DNA of 45,601 bases, taken from NCBI GenBank assembly GCA_016284315.1, contig JAEEOO010000039.1:1-45601 (forward strand), in the 5' to 3' direction. The DNA comes from Lachnospiraceae bacterium. Lineage in GTDB: Bacteria > Bacillota > Clostridia > Lachnospirales > Lachnospiraceae. The notes below the pieces were generated by a model, which worked only from the letters and a program-made list of their open reading frames with translations, was not told the origin of the DNA and searched no databases. Shown here in pieces: positions 35,381-44,310 of this stretch. Each line of letters begins with the position of its first letter. The stretch's first letter is position 1. Position numbers and translations under genes: made by a program.

Positions 35381-35409
35381 TTGACAACGTTAAAGTGCAG
35401 TAGTATAGT
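35381..35409 (+). promoter_or_regulatory. Sigma-A promoter of the trp operon
   Basis: Consensus TTGACA (35381-35386) and TATAGT (35404-35409) are separated by 17 bases. Transcription should start near 35416, at the head of the T-box leader. Confidence 0.85.
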
Positions 35410-35415
35410 GTATAA

Positions 35416-35713
35416 AAATTCATATGCTTAAACCGTTGAAGCGGAAATAAAGGCAGTACATGAACTTACAGAGAGACCGGGTGATGAGAAAGGTTGGTAA
35501 ACAGGCTGTCAAATGGGCCGCTGAGGGTGCAGTCAAAGGATCTTGTTTTAATAATTTGATCTGAGTATTCTGCAACGTAGGAACAGACGTTACCTGTTCA
35601 GAAGATGATGGTCTTCAGTAAGAGCGCTTATATTAGCGAAGCAAGGTGGCACCGCGAGATTAGTTTATCCCGTCCTTGGCAAAACGTATATGTTTTGCCA
35701 TGGGCGTTTTTTT
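35416..35713 (+). promoter_or_regulatory. T-box riboswitch, tryptophan-specific
   Basis: The leader holds the T-box core AGGTGGCACCGCG (35644-35656) ahead of a terminator. In Stem I the base pairs GCGG with CCGC, AGTA (35455-35458) fits the S-turn, and AGAGAG follows. The codon TGG at 35514-35516, just 5' of CCGCTGAG, is the likely specifier and reads tRNA-Trp. The antiterminator bulge TGGC fits a tRNA ending GCCA, as tRNA-Trp does. Uncharged tRNA-Trp should stabilise the antiterminator and turn on trpE and the genes after it. Confidence 0.92.
35671..35713 (+). terminator. T-box regulated terminator
   Basis: CGTCC-T-TGGCAAAAC pairs with GTTTTGCCA-T-GGGCG around loop GTATAT, followed by seven T. 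Its 5' arm competes with the antiterminator that includes the T-box sequence. Confidence 0.9.
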
Positions 35714-35742
35714 ATACATAAATATACCGAAAGGAGTATCAC

Positions 35743-37218
35743 ATGAATATTTCACCCTCACTGGAAGAATGCAAGAAAAAAGCAGCATGTGGAAAATATG
35801 GAGTAATCCCTGTTTACACCGAGATCTTTGCAGATTCCACAACACCCATCGAAGTGCTTAGAAAACTTAAAAATGTAAGTAAGCACGTTTATTTACTTGA
35901 AAGCGCAGAGGCTGATAAAAAGTGGGGCAGGTATTCCTTTTTGGGATATGATCCTTTATTTGAGATAACTGCGTATAACGGAGAAGTTACTTTAACCGAG
36001 CCTCATGGAACAACAAAGAACAATGAGGATATCAGACAGTCTATCCGAAATATCGTGGATATGTATAAGAGCCCGGTAAATACAGATCTTCCTCCTTTTA
36101 CCGGTGGACTGGTTGGATATTTTTCTTATGATTACATCAAATACAGCGAGCCCACATTAAAACTTGATGCCCTGGACGAGGACGGTTTTAAGGACTGTAA
36201 CTTAATGCTTTTCCATAAGGTTATCGCTTTTGATAATTACAGACAGAAGATCATTCTTATCTACAACTTAAGAACTGACAATATCGATTCTACATATCCG
36301 ATGGCTATCAAGCGTCTTGAGGAAATGAAGGAACTTGTTCTTAATGGACAGCCTGAAAAGACACCCGGCCTTAAGCTTAAAAGCGATTTTAAGCCCTTAT
36401 TCGACGAAGCAAGATATTGCGAGATGGTAGAAAAAGGAAAGCATTATATTTATGAAGGAGATATTTTCCAGGTTGTTCTTTCCAACAGACTGGAAGCTGA
36501 AATGGAAGGAAGCCTTCTTGATGCATACAGAGTATTAAGGACATCCAATCCTTCGCCATATATGTTCTACTTCTCCGGAAGCGACGGAGAGATCGCAGGT
36601 GCAAGCCCCGAGACATTGGTTAAACTTGAAAAAGGAAGACTTCATACTTTCCCTCTTGCCGGTACCAGAAAACGCGGTGAGACAGATGAGGAAGATTTAA
36701 GACTTGAAAAGGAACTCCTTGCAGATGAAAAGGAAAGAGCCGAGCATAACATGCTGGTTGACCTTGGAAGAAACGATATCGGAAAGATCAGTAAGATCGG
36801 ATCGGTTGAAGTCGAAAAGTACATGTCCATCGAGCGATATTCACATGTAATGCATATCGGTTCAACGGTAGGCGGTGATATCAGAGATGACAAGGATGCC
36901 CTTGATGCGGTTGATGCCATCCTTCCTGCAGGCACTTTATCCGGCGCGCCGAAACTAAGAGCCTGCGAGATCATCAATGAACTTGAAAACAATAAGAGGG
37001 GTATCTATGGTGGAGCCATCGGATATATTTCATTTACCGGAAACCTTGATACTTGTATTGCAATAAGACTTGCATTTACAAAGAATAACAAGGTCTTTAT
37101 AAGATCCGGTGCAGGTATTGTTGCAGACTCGGTACCTGTTAATGAACACAGAGAATGCCTCCAAAAGGCTGCTGCCGTAAGACAGGCAATCGAAAAAGCC
37201 TGTAAAGGCATAGAGTGA
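35743..37218 (+). CDS. trpE: Anthranilate synthase component I
   Basis: TrpE turns chorismate and ammonia into anthranilate, the first committed step of tryptophan synthesis. The 491-residue protein has LLESAEADKKWGRYSFLG, which contains the tryptophan-feedback LLES element, and the C-terminal chorismate-binding core with DIFQVVLSNR, PSPYMFYF, GASPETLVKL, PLAGTRKRG, LVDLGRNDIG and GTLSGAPK. AAAGGAG lies 6 bases before the ATG. It is the first gene behind the T-box, and trpG follows directly. Confidence 0.96.
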   Translation: MNISPSLEECKKKAACGKYGVIPVYTEIFADSTTPIEVLRKLKNVSKHVYLLESAEADKKWGRYSFLGYDPLFEITAYNGEVTLTEPHGTTKNNEDIRQSIRNIVDMYKSPVNTDLPPFTGGLVGYFSYDYIKYSEPTLKLDALDEDGFKDCNLMLFHKVIAFDNYRQKIILIYNLRTDNIDSTYPMAIKRLEEMKELVLNGQPEKTPGLKLKSDFKPLFDEARYCEMVEKGKHYIYEGDIFQVVLSNRLEAEMEGSLLDAYRVLRTSNPSPYMFYFSGSDGEIAGASPETLVKLEKGRLHTFPLAGTRKRGETDEEDLRLEKELLADEKERAEHNMLVDLGRNDIGKISKIGSVEVEKYMSIERYSHVMHIGSTVGGDIRDDKDALDAVDAILPAGTLSGAPKLRACEIINELENNKRGIYGGAIGYISFTGNLDTCIAIRLAFTKNNKVFIRSGAGIVADSVPVNEHRECLQKAAAVRQAIEKACKGIE

Positions 37219-37241
37219 TAATAAGGGGAGGCGGTAAAAAC

Positions 37242-37808
37242 ATGATACTTTTAATTGATAATTACGACAGCTTTTCTTATAACGTTTATCAGCTTGTGGG
37301 AAGTATTGATCCCGATATCAAAGTTATCAGAAATGATGAGATGACTGCGGAAGAGATAGAGAAGCTTGACCCCGGTCACATCATTATTTCTCCCGGTCCC
37401 GGAAAGCCTTCTGAGGCAGGTAACTGTGAAGACATTATCAGGTATTTTGCAGGTAAGAAACCAATTTTGGGAATCTGTCTGGGACATCAGGCAATCTGTG
37501 AAGTCTTTGGTGCAACAGTAACTTATGCAAAACAGCTTATGCACGGTAAACAGTCTGTTGCTTTTTTAGACAATTCATCAGCACTGTTTGCGGGAATGGA
37601 TAAGGAAATGACGGTGGCAAGATATCATTCACTTGCAGCAGATCCAAAAACAATTCCCGATTGCCTGAAGGTTACTGCGACTACTCCTAACGGCGAAGTT
37701 ATGGCAGTGGAGCATAGAGACTACAAAATATACGGCGTACAGTTCCATCCTGAATCTGTTTTAACGAATGAAGGAAAAGCTGTTATGGCGAATTTTCTTA
37801 AGCAGTAA
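37242..37808 (+). CDS. trpG: Anthranilate synthase component II (glutaminase)
   Basis: TrpG supplies ammonia from glutamine to TrpE. The 188-residue protein starts MILLIDNYDSFSYN and has the nucleophile Cys79 in LGICLGHQAICEVFG and the catalytic His/Glu pair in VQFHPESVLT. The ATG at 37242 is chosen because GGGGAGG lies upstream of it; an in-frame upstream start overlapping trpE would add nine unusual residues. In some species this subunit is shared with folate synthesis, which cannot be excluded here, but the position after trpE favours tryptophan. Confidence 0.95.
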   Translation: MILLIDNYDSFSYNVYQLVGSIDPDIKVIRNDEMTAEEIEKLDPGHIIISPGPGKPSEAGNCEDIIRYFAGKKPILGICLGHQAICEVFGATVTYAKQLMHGKQSVAFLDNSSALFAGMDKEMTVARYHSLAADPKTIPDCLKVTATTPNGEVMAVEHRDYKIYGVQFHPESVLTNEGKAVMANFLKQ

Positions 37809-37820
37809 TAGGGAGACAAA

Positions 37821-38603
37821 ATGATCTTACAGAAAATAGCAGACTATACGATAGAGCGTATTGATCACGAAAAATATTTAAAGCCCCTTAGCGAGCTGAG
37901 AGCTGAGGCGTTATCGATGAATCCCGATACCGGATTTCCTTTTAAGAAAGCTCTTGCAAAGCCCGGTATCAGCTTTATCTGCGAAGCAAAGAAGGCATCT
38001 CCGTCAAAAGGTGTCATCGCAGAGGATTTTCCTTATGTTCAAATAGCAAAGGAATATGAAAAAGCGGGAGCCGATGCAATGAGCGTTCTGACTGAGCCCA
38101 AATGGTTCATGGGACGGGATGAGTATCTCAGCGAGATCAGAAAAGCGGTATCAATACCACTTCTTCGGAAGGATTTCACTGTTGATGAGTACATGATCTA
38201 TCAGGCAAAGGTCATGGGTGCTGACGCGGTTTTGCTGATCTGCTCAATATTAAGCGATATGCAGCTCAGTGAATATCTTGGTATTTCAAAAGAACTTGGA
38301 CTTTCTGCACTTGTTGAAGCTCACGATGAGGAAGAGGTTAAAAGAGCTCTTAAAAGTAAGGCTGAGATCATCGGTGTTAATAACAGAAACCTAAAAGATT
38401 TTACCGTTGATATTGAAAATTCTGTAAGGCTAAGAAAAATGGTCCCGGAAAATATAGTATTTGTTTCCGAAAGCGGAATGAAGGAAAGAAAAGATATTGC
38501 AAGACTCGAAGAAAACGGAACAAACGCTGTTCTTATCGGTGAAACCTTTATGAGGAGCAATGATAAGGCACAGATGTTAAAGACTTTAAAAGGACTAAAT
38601 TAA
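37821..38603 (+). CDS. trpC: Indole-3-glycerol phosphate synthase
   Basis: TrpC closes the indole ring from CdRP. The 260-residue TIM barrel shows the signature [15 protein letters not shown] with catalytic Glu and Lys, [16 protein letters not shown] with the general-acid Lys, [13 protein letters not shown] and VSESGMK. AGGGAG precedes the ATG. It lies 12 bases after trpG, where trpD is usually found, and it is not fused to trpF. Confidence 0.95.
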   Translation: MILQKIADYTIERIDHEKYLKPLSELRAEALSMNPDTGFPFKKALAKPGISFICEAKKASPSKGVIAEDFPYVQIAKEYEKAGADAMSVLTEPKWFMGRDEYLSEIRKAVSIPLLRKDFTVDEYMIYQAKVMGADAVLLICSILSDMQLSEYLGISKELGLSALVEAHDEEEVKRALKSKAEIIGVNNRNLKDFTVDIENSVRLRKMVPENIVFVSESGMKERKDIARLEENGTNAVLIGETFMRSNDKAQMLKTLKGLN

Positions 38604-38625
38604 GGCAGTAGGAAAGGGCAATAAA

Positions 38626-39813
38626 ATGAGCGATAAAGGAAGATTCGGAATACACGGCGGACAGTACATTTCAGAGACTTTGATGAATGAACTCATTAAG
38701 CTGGAAGAGGCTTATGAACATTATAAAAATGATCCTGAATTTAATGCCGAGCTTCAGAAATTATTAAATGAATATGCAGGAAGACCTTCTCTTTTGTATT
38801 ATGCAGAGAAGATGACAAAGGATCTTGGAGGAGCAAAGATTTACTTAAAGAGGGAAGATCTTAACCATACCGGCTCTCACAAGATCAATAATGTACTTGG
38901 TCAGGCTCTGCTTGCAAAGAAGATGGGAAAGACCAGACTCATCGCAGAGACAGGCGCAGGCCAGCACGGTGTTGCAACCGCAACGGCTGCAGCACTTCTC
39001 GGAATGGAATGCGAGATCTTTATGGGTAAGGAAGATACGGAAAGACAGGCTCTTAATGTTTACCGTATGGAACTTTTAGGAGCGAAGGTGAATGCAGTAA
39101 CCACCGGCACCATGACCCTGAAGGATGCTGTTAATGACGCCATGAGAGAATGGTCAAACAGAGTAGAAGATACTCATTATTGCCTCGGATCTGTAATGGG
39201 ACCTCATCCTTTTCCTACCATCGTCAGAGATTTCCAGAGCGTTATCAGTAAGGAAGCAAGAGCCCAGATCCTTGAGGCTGAAGGAAAACTCCCTGCAGCT
39301 GTTATTGCCTGCGTAGGTGGTGGATCGAATGCAATGGGTGCCTTCTATAATTTTATCCCCGATAAAGAAGTAGAACTGATCGGATGCGAAGCGGGCGGAA
39401 GAGGCGTAGATACTCCAGAGACTGCAGCTACTATTGCCACAGGTTCCCTTGGAATTTTTCACGGTATGAAGTCATATTTTTGCCAGGATAAATACGGTCA
39501 GATCGCTCCCGTATATTCAATCTCAGCGGGTCTTGATTATCCCGGCATCGGTCCCGAGCATGCTTATCTTCATGACATCGGAAGAGCAAAATATGTTCCT
39601 ATTACCGATGAAGAAGCTGTTAATGCTTTTGAATATTTATCAAGAACCGAAGGAATCATCCCTGCAATTGAAAGCGCTCATGCTGTAGCTCAGGCCATGA
39701 AGATAGCTAAGGATTATCCCAAGGATTCAAGCATCATCATTTGTGTATCAGGCCGTGGCGACAAGGATGTGGCAGCCATCGCAAGATACAGAGGTGTTGA
39801 TCTTCATGACTGA
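38626..39813 (+). CDS. trpB: Tryptophan synthase beta subunit
   Basis: TrpB joins indole and serine using pyridoxal phosphate. The 395-residue protein has the PLP Lys86 in [14 protein letters not shown], the [15 protein letters not shown] catalytic loop with the essential Glu, and the phosphate-binding GGGSNAMG. It is of the common TrpB1 type that pairs with TrpA. It starts 22 bases after trpC, directly, with no trpF between. Confidence 0.97.
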   Translation: MSDKGRFGIHGGQYISETLMNELIKLEEAYEHYKNDPEFNAELQKLLNEYAGRPSLLYYAEKMTKDLGGAKIYLKREDLNHTGSHKINNVLGQALLAKKMGKTRLIAETGAGQHGVATATAAALLGMECEIFMGKEDTERQALNVYRMELLGAKVNAVTTGTMTLKDAVNDAMREWSNRVEDTHYCLGSVMGPHPFPTIVRDFQSVISKEARAQILEAEGKLPAAVIACVGGGSNAMGAFYNFIPDKEVELIGCEAGGRGVDTPETAATIATGSLGIFHGMKSYFCQDKYGQIAPVYSISAGLDYPGIGPEHAYLHDIGRAKYVPITDEEAVNAFEYLSRTEGIIPAIESAHAVAQAMKIAKDYPKDSSIIICVSGRGDKDVAAIARYRGVDLHD

Positions 39814-39855
39814 TAATTAATTCGTTTTCTTAATGCAATTAATCTAACCATAGGT

Positions 39856-39861
39856 TATAAT
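39856..39861 (+). promoter_or_regulatory. Possible -10 element before trpA
   Basis: A perfect TATAAT lies 16 bases before the trpA start in the 63-base trpB-trpA gap. No -35 is seen, and it overlaps what would be leader sequence, so it may be chance. Confidence 0.2.
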
Positions 39862-39876
39862 AAAAAGGTAATCAAA

Positions 39877-40677
39877 ATGAAACATTTATTAAACAACAAA
39901 ATTTCCAAGGCATTTGATACATCTAACAAAAAAGCTTTTATTGGTTTTCTTACAGCAGGCGATCCCGATGCAGATTCTTCCGTAAAGTTCATATTGGAAA
40001 TGGCAAAAGCCGGATGCGACCTTATTGAGATTGGTATTCCTTTTTCTGATCCTACCGCGGAGGGCGTGGTGATCCAGGAGGCAAATATCAGATCCCTTTC
40101 TAACGGTATGACAACCGATGGTGTTTTTGATATCGTCAGAAGAGTAAGACAGGAAAGTGATATTCCTCTTTGCTTTATGACATATGCAAATCCTGTATTT
40201 CATTACGGATATGATGAGTTCTTTTCAAAGTGCGAGGAGCTGGGGGTAGACGGTATTATTGTTCCCGATATGCCTTTTGAGGAAAAGGAAGAGATGGAAG
40301 GACCTGCAAACGCACATAATGTTGCAGTCATCTCTATGGTTTCCCCCACATCGGAAGACCGTATTAAGAATATCGCAAGGCAGGCAGATGGGTTTATCTA
40401 TGTTGTAAGTTCCATGGGAGTAACCGGTGTTCGTAACGAGATCAAGACCGACCTTGATTCTATCATAGCTCATATCAGAGAAGTTACTGATACTCCCTGT
40501 GCCATTGGTTTTGGTATCAGTACTCCCGAGCAGGCAAAGGAAATGGCGTCGAAGAGCGATGGAGCCATAGTGGGTTCAGCTATTGTTCGCATTATTGAGA
40601 AGTACGGAAAGGAAGCAGCACCTTATCTTTATGATTATATAAAGAGCATGAAGGACAGTGTGGCTTCTGTAAATTAA
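39877..40677 (+). CDS. trpA: Tryptophan synthase alpha subunit
   Basis: TrpA cleaves indole glycerol phosphate and channels indole to TrpB. The 266-residue TIM barrel has FIGFLTAGDPD, catalytic Glu51 in LIEIGIPFSDP, and phosphate-binding GFGIS and GAIVGSAIV motifs. The position of the second catalytic acid (Asp60 of Salmonella TrpA) is occupied by Glu62 in SDPTAEG. It lies 63 bases after trpB, a wider gap than elsewhere in the operon. No convincing terminator follows. Confidence 0.95.
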   Translation: MKHLLNNKISKAFDTSNKKAFIGFLTAGDPDADSSVKFILEMAKAGCDLIEIGIPFSDPTAEGVVIQEANIRSLSNGMTTDGVFDIVRRVRQESDIPLCFMTYANPVFHYGYDEFFSKCEELGVDGIIVPDMPFEEKEEMEGPANAHNVAVISMVSPTSEDRIKNIARQADGFIYVVSSMGVTGVRNEIKTDLDSIIAHIREVTDTPCAIGFGISTPEQAKEMASKSDGAIVGSAIVRIIEKYGKEAAPYLYDYIKSMKDSVASVN

Positions 40678-40743
40678 GGAACGAAAAAAGCGAAATAATG
40701 AATATTTAAAAATTTTTTACTTTCCTTTTTTATAATCATACGT

Positions 40744-40749
40744 TATAAT
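40744..40749 (+). promoter_or_regulatory. Possible -10 element of gltA
   Basis: TATAAT at 40744-40749, and a second one at 40731-40736, lie ~55-70 bases before the gltA start in AT-rich DNA. No good -35 is seen for either. Confidence 0.35.
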
Positions 40750-40804
40750 CAAGAAAGTTATACAAATATACTTGTATACAATTTTATTTTCGGGAGGACG
40801 TATT

Positions 40805-42211
40805 ATGGCAGATATTTATTCAGTACATGAGAAAAATGAGATGCTCGATTTCAACGAGATGGACAATATCCGTAATGAAATTGAACAGCTCCAGGATATT
40901 CTCGACCATAATCGTCGAATCGATAAGAACCTTTATCTTGAGTACGACGTAAAGAGAGGACTCCGTGATGCTTCAGGTAAGGGCGTTCTTACCGGACTTA
41001 CCGAGATCTCAGACGTTGTTGCATTTGACCTTATCGACGGTAACAAGGTTCCCTGTGACGGAAGACTTTATTATCAGGGCGTAAACGTGGTTGATTTCAT
41101 CAAGGGTCTCGGAGACAGACGTTTCGGCTTTGAGGAGGCTACCTACCTTCTTATTTTCGGTAAGCTTCCCACCAAGTCACAGCTTGATTCCTTTATCGCC
41201 ACATGCCGAGAGTTCCAGAACCTTGGTGCACGTTTCACAAGAGACGTTGTCATGAAGGCTTCAAATGCAAATATCATGAACGCTCTTCAAAGATGTGTGC
41301 TTACTCTTTATGCGTATGATAATAACCCCGATGATATTTCTGCAAGAAATGTATTGAGACAATCACTTGAGCTTATAAACAAGCTTCCTTTACTTGCAGT
41401 TTATTCATACATGTCATACTGTCACTTCAGAAAAGACGAAGCTCTTGTCATCAGAAACCCCAAGCCGGAGCTTTCTGTATCTGAGAACATTCTTCAGATG
41501 CTTCGCCCCGACGGACAGTTTACTCCTCTTGAAGCTAAGGTACTTGACGTAGCCCTTATCCTTCATGCGGATCACGGCGGAGGAAACAACTCCACCTTTA
41601 CAACCCACGTTGTAACTTCATCCGGAACCGATACTTACTCATCAATCGCAGCATCCATCGGTTCACTTAAAGGATTCCGTCACGGTGGTGCAAACCTTAA
41701 GGTTGAGAACATGTTCAGAGACCTTTATGCAAACATCAAGAACCGTGAAGATGAGAAGGAGATCAAGAACTACATCCAGAAGATCCTTGATAAGAAAGCT
41801 TTTGATAAGCAGGGCCTTGTTTATGGTATGGGCCATGCGGTATATACACTTTCCGATCCCAGAGAGGTCATCCTCAAGGAGTATGCAAGACAACTTGCTG
41901 AGGAAAAGGGAAGACTTGACGATTTCAATTTCTATGAGAGAGTTGAGAAGATCGCAGGAAAGCTTATCATGGAGCAGAAGAACGTTCACAAAGAAGTTTG
42001 TGCCAACGTTGACTTCTACAGCGGACTTGTGTACAGTATGATGGGTATTCCGGAGGAGCTTTACACACCGATCTTCGCTATTTCACGTATTTCCGGATGG
42101 TGCGCACATCGTCTTGAGGAGATCCTGAATGCAGGTAAGATCGTGCGTCCCGCTTATAAATATGTAGGTCATCATGTAGCCTATGTGGATATCGATAAGA
42201 GAAAATGCTGA
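40805..42211 (+). CDS. gltA: Citrate synthase
   Basis: Citrate synthase condenses acetyl-CoA and oxaloacetate. The 468-residue protein carries catalytic His257 in HADHGGGNNSTFTTHV and His344 in YGMGHAVYTLSDPR, with the catalytic Asp in SDPR. It is longer than the ~430-residue Gram-negative type and has an N-terminal extension of about 60 residues. GGGAGGA lies about 8 bases before the ATG, so an upstream in-frame start is not needed. It stands alone, without aconitase or isocitrate dehydrogenase genes, and probably feeds glutamate synthesis in a fermenter. Confidence 0.94.
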   Translation: MADIYSVHEKNEMLDFNEMDNIRNEIEQLQDILDHNRRIDKNLYLEYDVKRGLRDASGKGVLTGLTEISDVVAFDLIDGNKVPCDGRLYYQGVNVVDFIKGLGDRRFGFEEATYLLIFGKLPTKSQLDSFIATCREFQNLGARFTRDVVMKASNANIMNALQRCVLTLYAYDNNPDDISARNVLRQSLELINKLPLLAVYSYMSYCHFRKDEALVIRNPKPELSVSENILQMLRPDGQFTPLEAKVLDVALILHADHGGGNNSTFTTHVVTSSGTDTYSSIAASIGSLKGFRHGGANLKVENMFRDLYANIKNREDEKEIKNYIQKILDKKAFDKQGLVYGMGHAVYTLSDPREVILKEYARQLAEEKGRLDDFNFYERVEKIAGKLIMEQKNVHKEVCANVDFYSGLVYSMMGIPEELYTPIFAISRISGWCAHRLEEILNAGKIVRPAYKYVGHHVAYVDIDKRKC

Positions 42212-42238
42212 TGAAATGATTTTCTTTCAGAAAAGTGC

Positions 42239-42267
42239 TTGACATAATACGAATCAGTTCTTATAAT
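42239..42267 (+). promoter_or_regulatory. Near-consensus sigma-A promoter of yceD-rpmF
   Basis: TTGACA (42239-42244) and TATAAT (42262-42267) are separated by exactly 17 bases. It drives yceD, which starts 48 bases downstream. It is the strongest-looking promoter in the window. Confidence 0.9.
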
Positions 42268-42314
42268 ATTCGAGTATGCGATTTTGCGTGTAATTTATTG
42301 CAAAGGTAACGAAT

Positions 42315-42845
42315 ATGCTGATCAATCTTTCAGATGTTTTTAATACATCCGGCAAAGTTCTTCAGAACACTGTAACGCCTGAACTTAAGGTATATGACGG
42401 TGGCTTCGGTGAGTTTGAACTTTTAAGCGCCGAAAATATGGAGCTTAAATTCGAGAACATCGAAAAGGGCAAAGCAAGGATCAGCGGAAGCGTTAAGCTC
42501 AAGTTTAAAGGTGAGTGTGACAGATGCCTTAAAGATACGGATATCGACCTTGATATCAATATCGACAGAGTATGTGCTTCACCCGAGTATGTGAGCGAAG
42601 ATGAAGATGAGACAGAAGACCTTCATGAATTTATGGAAGGTTATTCCATCGACACCGAACTTCTTTTGCATGATGAAATTACTGTAAACTGGCCTGTCAA
42701 GATCTTGTGTCGCGAGGATTGCAAAGGACTTTGCCCCGTATGCGGCCATGATTTGAACGAGGGAGATTGCGGATGCGATACCTTTGTGCCGGACCCTCGC
42801 ATGGCAGCTATTTTCGATAAATTGGAATCCACTAAGGAGGTGTAA
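42315..42845 (+). CDS. yceD: YceD/DUF177 protein
   Basis: The 176-residue protein belongs to the YceD (DUF177) family linked to 23S rRNA accumulation, almost always encoded beside rpmF. The core has GECDRCL in the middle, and a Cys-rich stretch CREDCKGLCPVCG followed by GDCGCD near the end, likely a zinc site. The start is the first ATG after the promoter; the upstream AAAGG at about 42302 is a modest ribosome site. rpmF begins 4 bases after its stop. Confidence 0.93.
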   Translation: MLINLSDVFNTSGKVLQNTVTPELKVYDGGFGEFELLSAENMELKFENIEKGKARISGSVKLKFKGECDRCLKDTDIDLDINIDRVCASPEYVSEDEDETEDLHEFMEGYSIDTELLLHDEITVNWPVKILCREDCKGLCPVCGHDLNEGDCGCDTFVPDPRMAAIFDKLESTKEV

Positions 42846-42848
42846 ATC

Positions 42849-43028
42849 ATGTCAATCTGCCCCAAGAACAAATCTTCCAAGGGAAGAAGAGATCAGAGAA
42901 GAGCTAACTGGAAGATGTCTGCTCCTACTCTCGTAAAGTGCAGCAAGTGTGGAGCTCTTATGCAGCCTCACAGAGTTTGCAAGAAGTGCGGCTCTTATGA
43001 CAAGAAGCAGGTTATCGACGTTGATTGA
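42849..43028 (+). CDS. rpmF: 50S ribosomal protein L32
   Basis: The 59-residue protein begins MSICPKNKSSKGRRDQRRAN and carries a four-Cys zinc ribbon, CSKCG then CKKCG, followed by the conserved SYDKKQVI end. Its position behind yceD is the conserved arrangement. AAGGAGG lies at the very end of yceD, about 6 bases before the ATG. The L32 form with four cysteines is the zinc-binding type. Confidence 0.96.
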   Translation: MSICPKNKSSKGRRDQRRANWKMSAPTLVKCSKCGALMQPHRVCKKCGSYDKKQVIDVD

Positions 43029-43057
43029 TACTCTTCTGAGCATTAATAAGAGATAAC

Positions 43058-43087
43058 AAAGAAGCTGAGAAATCGGCTTCTTTTTTT
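43058..43087 (+). terminator. Rho-independent terminator after rpmF
   Basis: GAAGCTGA and TCGGCTTC pair around a GAAA tetraloop, followed by seven T. Confidence 0.9.
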
Positions 43088-43144
43088 ATATAAAAATTTC
43101 TAAACTGAGAACCCATTTTTTATAGATTTTTATAGGTTTTTTTG

Positions 43145-43173
43145 TTGCTTTTTGGGTCTGTCTCTTGTATATT
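43145..43173 (+). promoter_or_regulatory. Probable promoter of plsX-acpP
   Basis: TTGCTT (43145-43150) and TATATT (43168-43173) are 17 bases apart, ~50 bases before the plsX start and after the rpmF terminator. Confidence 0.55.
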
Positions 43174-43223
43174 ATCTTTTAGAAAAGAAAGCAAAACGCG
43201 CATACAATTGGAGAAAAAGCATA

Positions 43224-44267
43224 ATGGACAGAATAGTTAAAGTAGCGGTTGATGCCATGGGCGGAGACAATGCTCCCGGCGAGATCGTTAAGGGCGCAGT
43301 AGAAGCAGTTAATGCGGAGTCTCGTGTAAAGATTTATCTTTGCGGTAAAGAACCCGAGATCCGTGAGGAACTCAGCAAGTACACATATAATCAGGATTCA
43401 ATTGAGATCGTGCACTGCACTGAAGTTATTGAAACTGCCGAGCCCCCTGTTAACGCTGTGAGACGCAAGAAGGATTCTTCACTTGTAAGAGCTATGTACC
43501 TCGTTAAAGAGGGAGAGTGTGATGCTCTTGTTACCGCCGGTTCTACCGGAGCATTCCTTGTGGGCGGACAGATAATTGTCGGCCGTATCAAGGGTATCGA
43601 GAGACCGCCTCTTGCAACCGTTATTCCTACAACCAAGGGAATTTCATTCCTTTTGGATTGCGGCGCAAACGTTGACGCAAAGCCTACGGCTATCGTACAG
43701 TTTGCACAGATGGGTTCAATTTATGCAGAGAACTTCCTTGGCATCAAGAATCCTACAGTAGGAATCGTTAATATCGGCGCAGAAGAAGAGAAGGGTAATG
43801 CACTTGTTAAAGAGACATTCCCTCTTTTGAAGGAAGCAAAGGGAATCAACTTCATTGGAAGCTGTGAATCCAGAGACATTCCTTACGGTGGCGCAGACGT
43901 TGTTGTTGCAGAAGCTTTTACCGGTAATGTTGTGCTTAAGATGATGGAAGGCACCAGCGGAGCTCTTGTTAAGATGATCAAAAAGGGCCTTACCAGTACA
44001 TTTATCTCCAAGATCGGAGCTCTCCTTGCAAAGCCCGCCCTTAAAAAGACTCTTAAGATCTTTGATACAGAGAGTTACGGCGGAGCACCCTTACTTGGAT
44101 GCAACGGACTTCTTGTTAAGACGCACGGAAGCAGTTCATCCGTTGCTATCAAAAACTCCATATTACAGTGTGTGAAATTTACCGACCTTGATATTAACGG
44201 TAAGATAAAAGAACAGCTCAGGATTGATGCTGAAGATAAACTCAAAAAAGAGGAAGATGAAAATTAA
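43224..44267 (+). CDS. plsX: Phosphate acyltransferase PlsX
   Basis: PlsX turns acyl-ACP into acyl phosphate, starting phospholipid synthesis with PlsY. The 347-residue protein begins with the family signature VKVAVDAMGGDNAPGEIVKG and has VNAVRRKKDSSLVRAM, GSTGAFLVGG and the C-terminal GGAPLLGCNGLLVKTHG region. ATG 43224 follows GGAGA by 9 bases and gives the usual length; an open frame upstream would add 24 unlike residues. acpP follows after 43 bases and supplies the carrier for its substrate. Confidence 0.96.
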   Translation: MDRIVKVAVDAMGGDNAPGEIVKGAVEAVNAESRVKIYLCGKEPEIREELSKYTYNQDSIEIVHCTEVIETAEPPVNAVRRKKDSSLVRAMYLVKEGECDALVTAGSTGAFLVGGQIIVGRIKGIERPPLATVIPTTKGISFLLDCGANVDAKPTAIVQFAQMGSIYAENFLGIKNPTVGIVNIGAEEEKGNALVKETFPLLKEAKGINFIGSCESRDIPYGGADVVVAEAFTGNVVLKMMEGTSGALVKMIKKGLTSTFISKIGALLAKPALKKTLKIFDTESYGGAPLLGCNGLLVKTHGSSSSVAIKNSILQCVKFTDLDINGKIKEQLRIDAEDKLKKEEDEN

Positions 44268-44310
44268 AGTTAACTTAATAGTTTAGCTTTTAAGGAAGGA
44301 ACTAGAAATT

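Noticed and set aside
33306-35397. Similar sequences ACTTGTAAACGCTA (33309) and ACTTGACAACGTTA (35379) at both edges of the accessory cassette, as possible attachment repeats.
   Set aside because: The match has several mismatches and the right copy is the trp -35 box; there is no integrase gene nearby.
42216-42237. A small hairpin TTTTCT-TTC-AGAAAA after gltA as a terminator.
   Set aside because: The stem is only six AT-rich pairs and no T-run follows.
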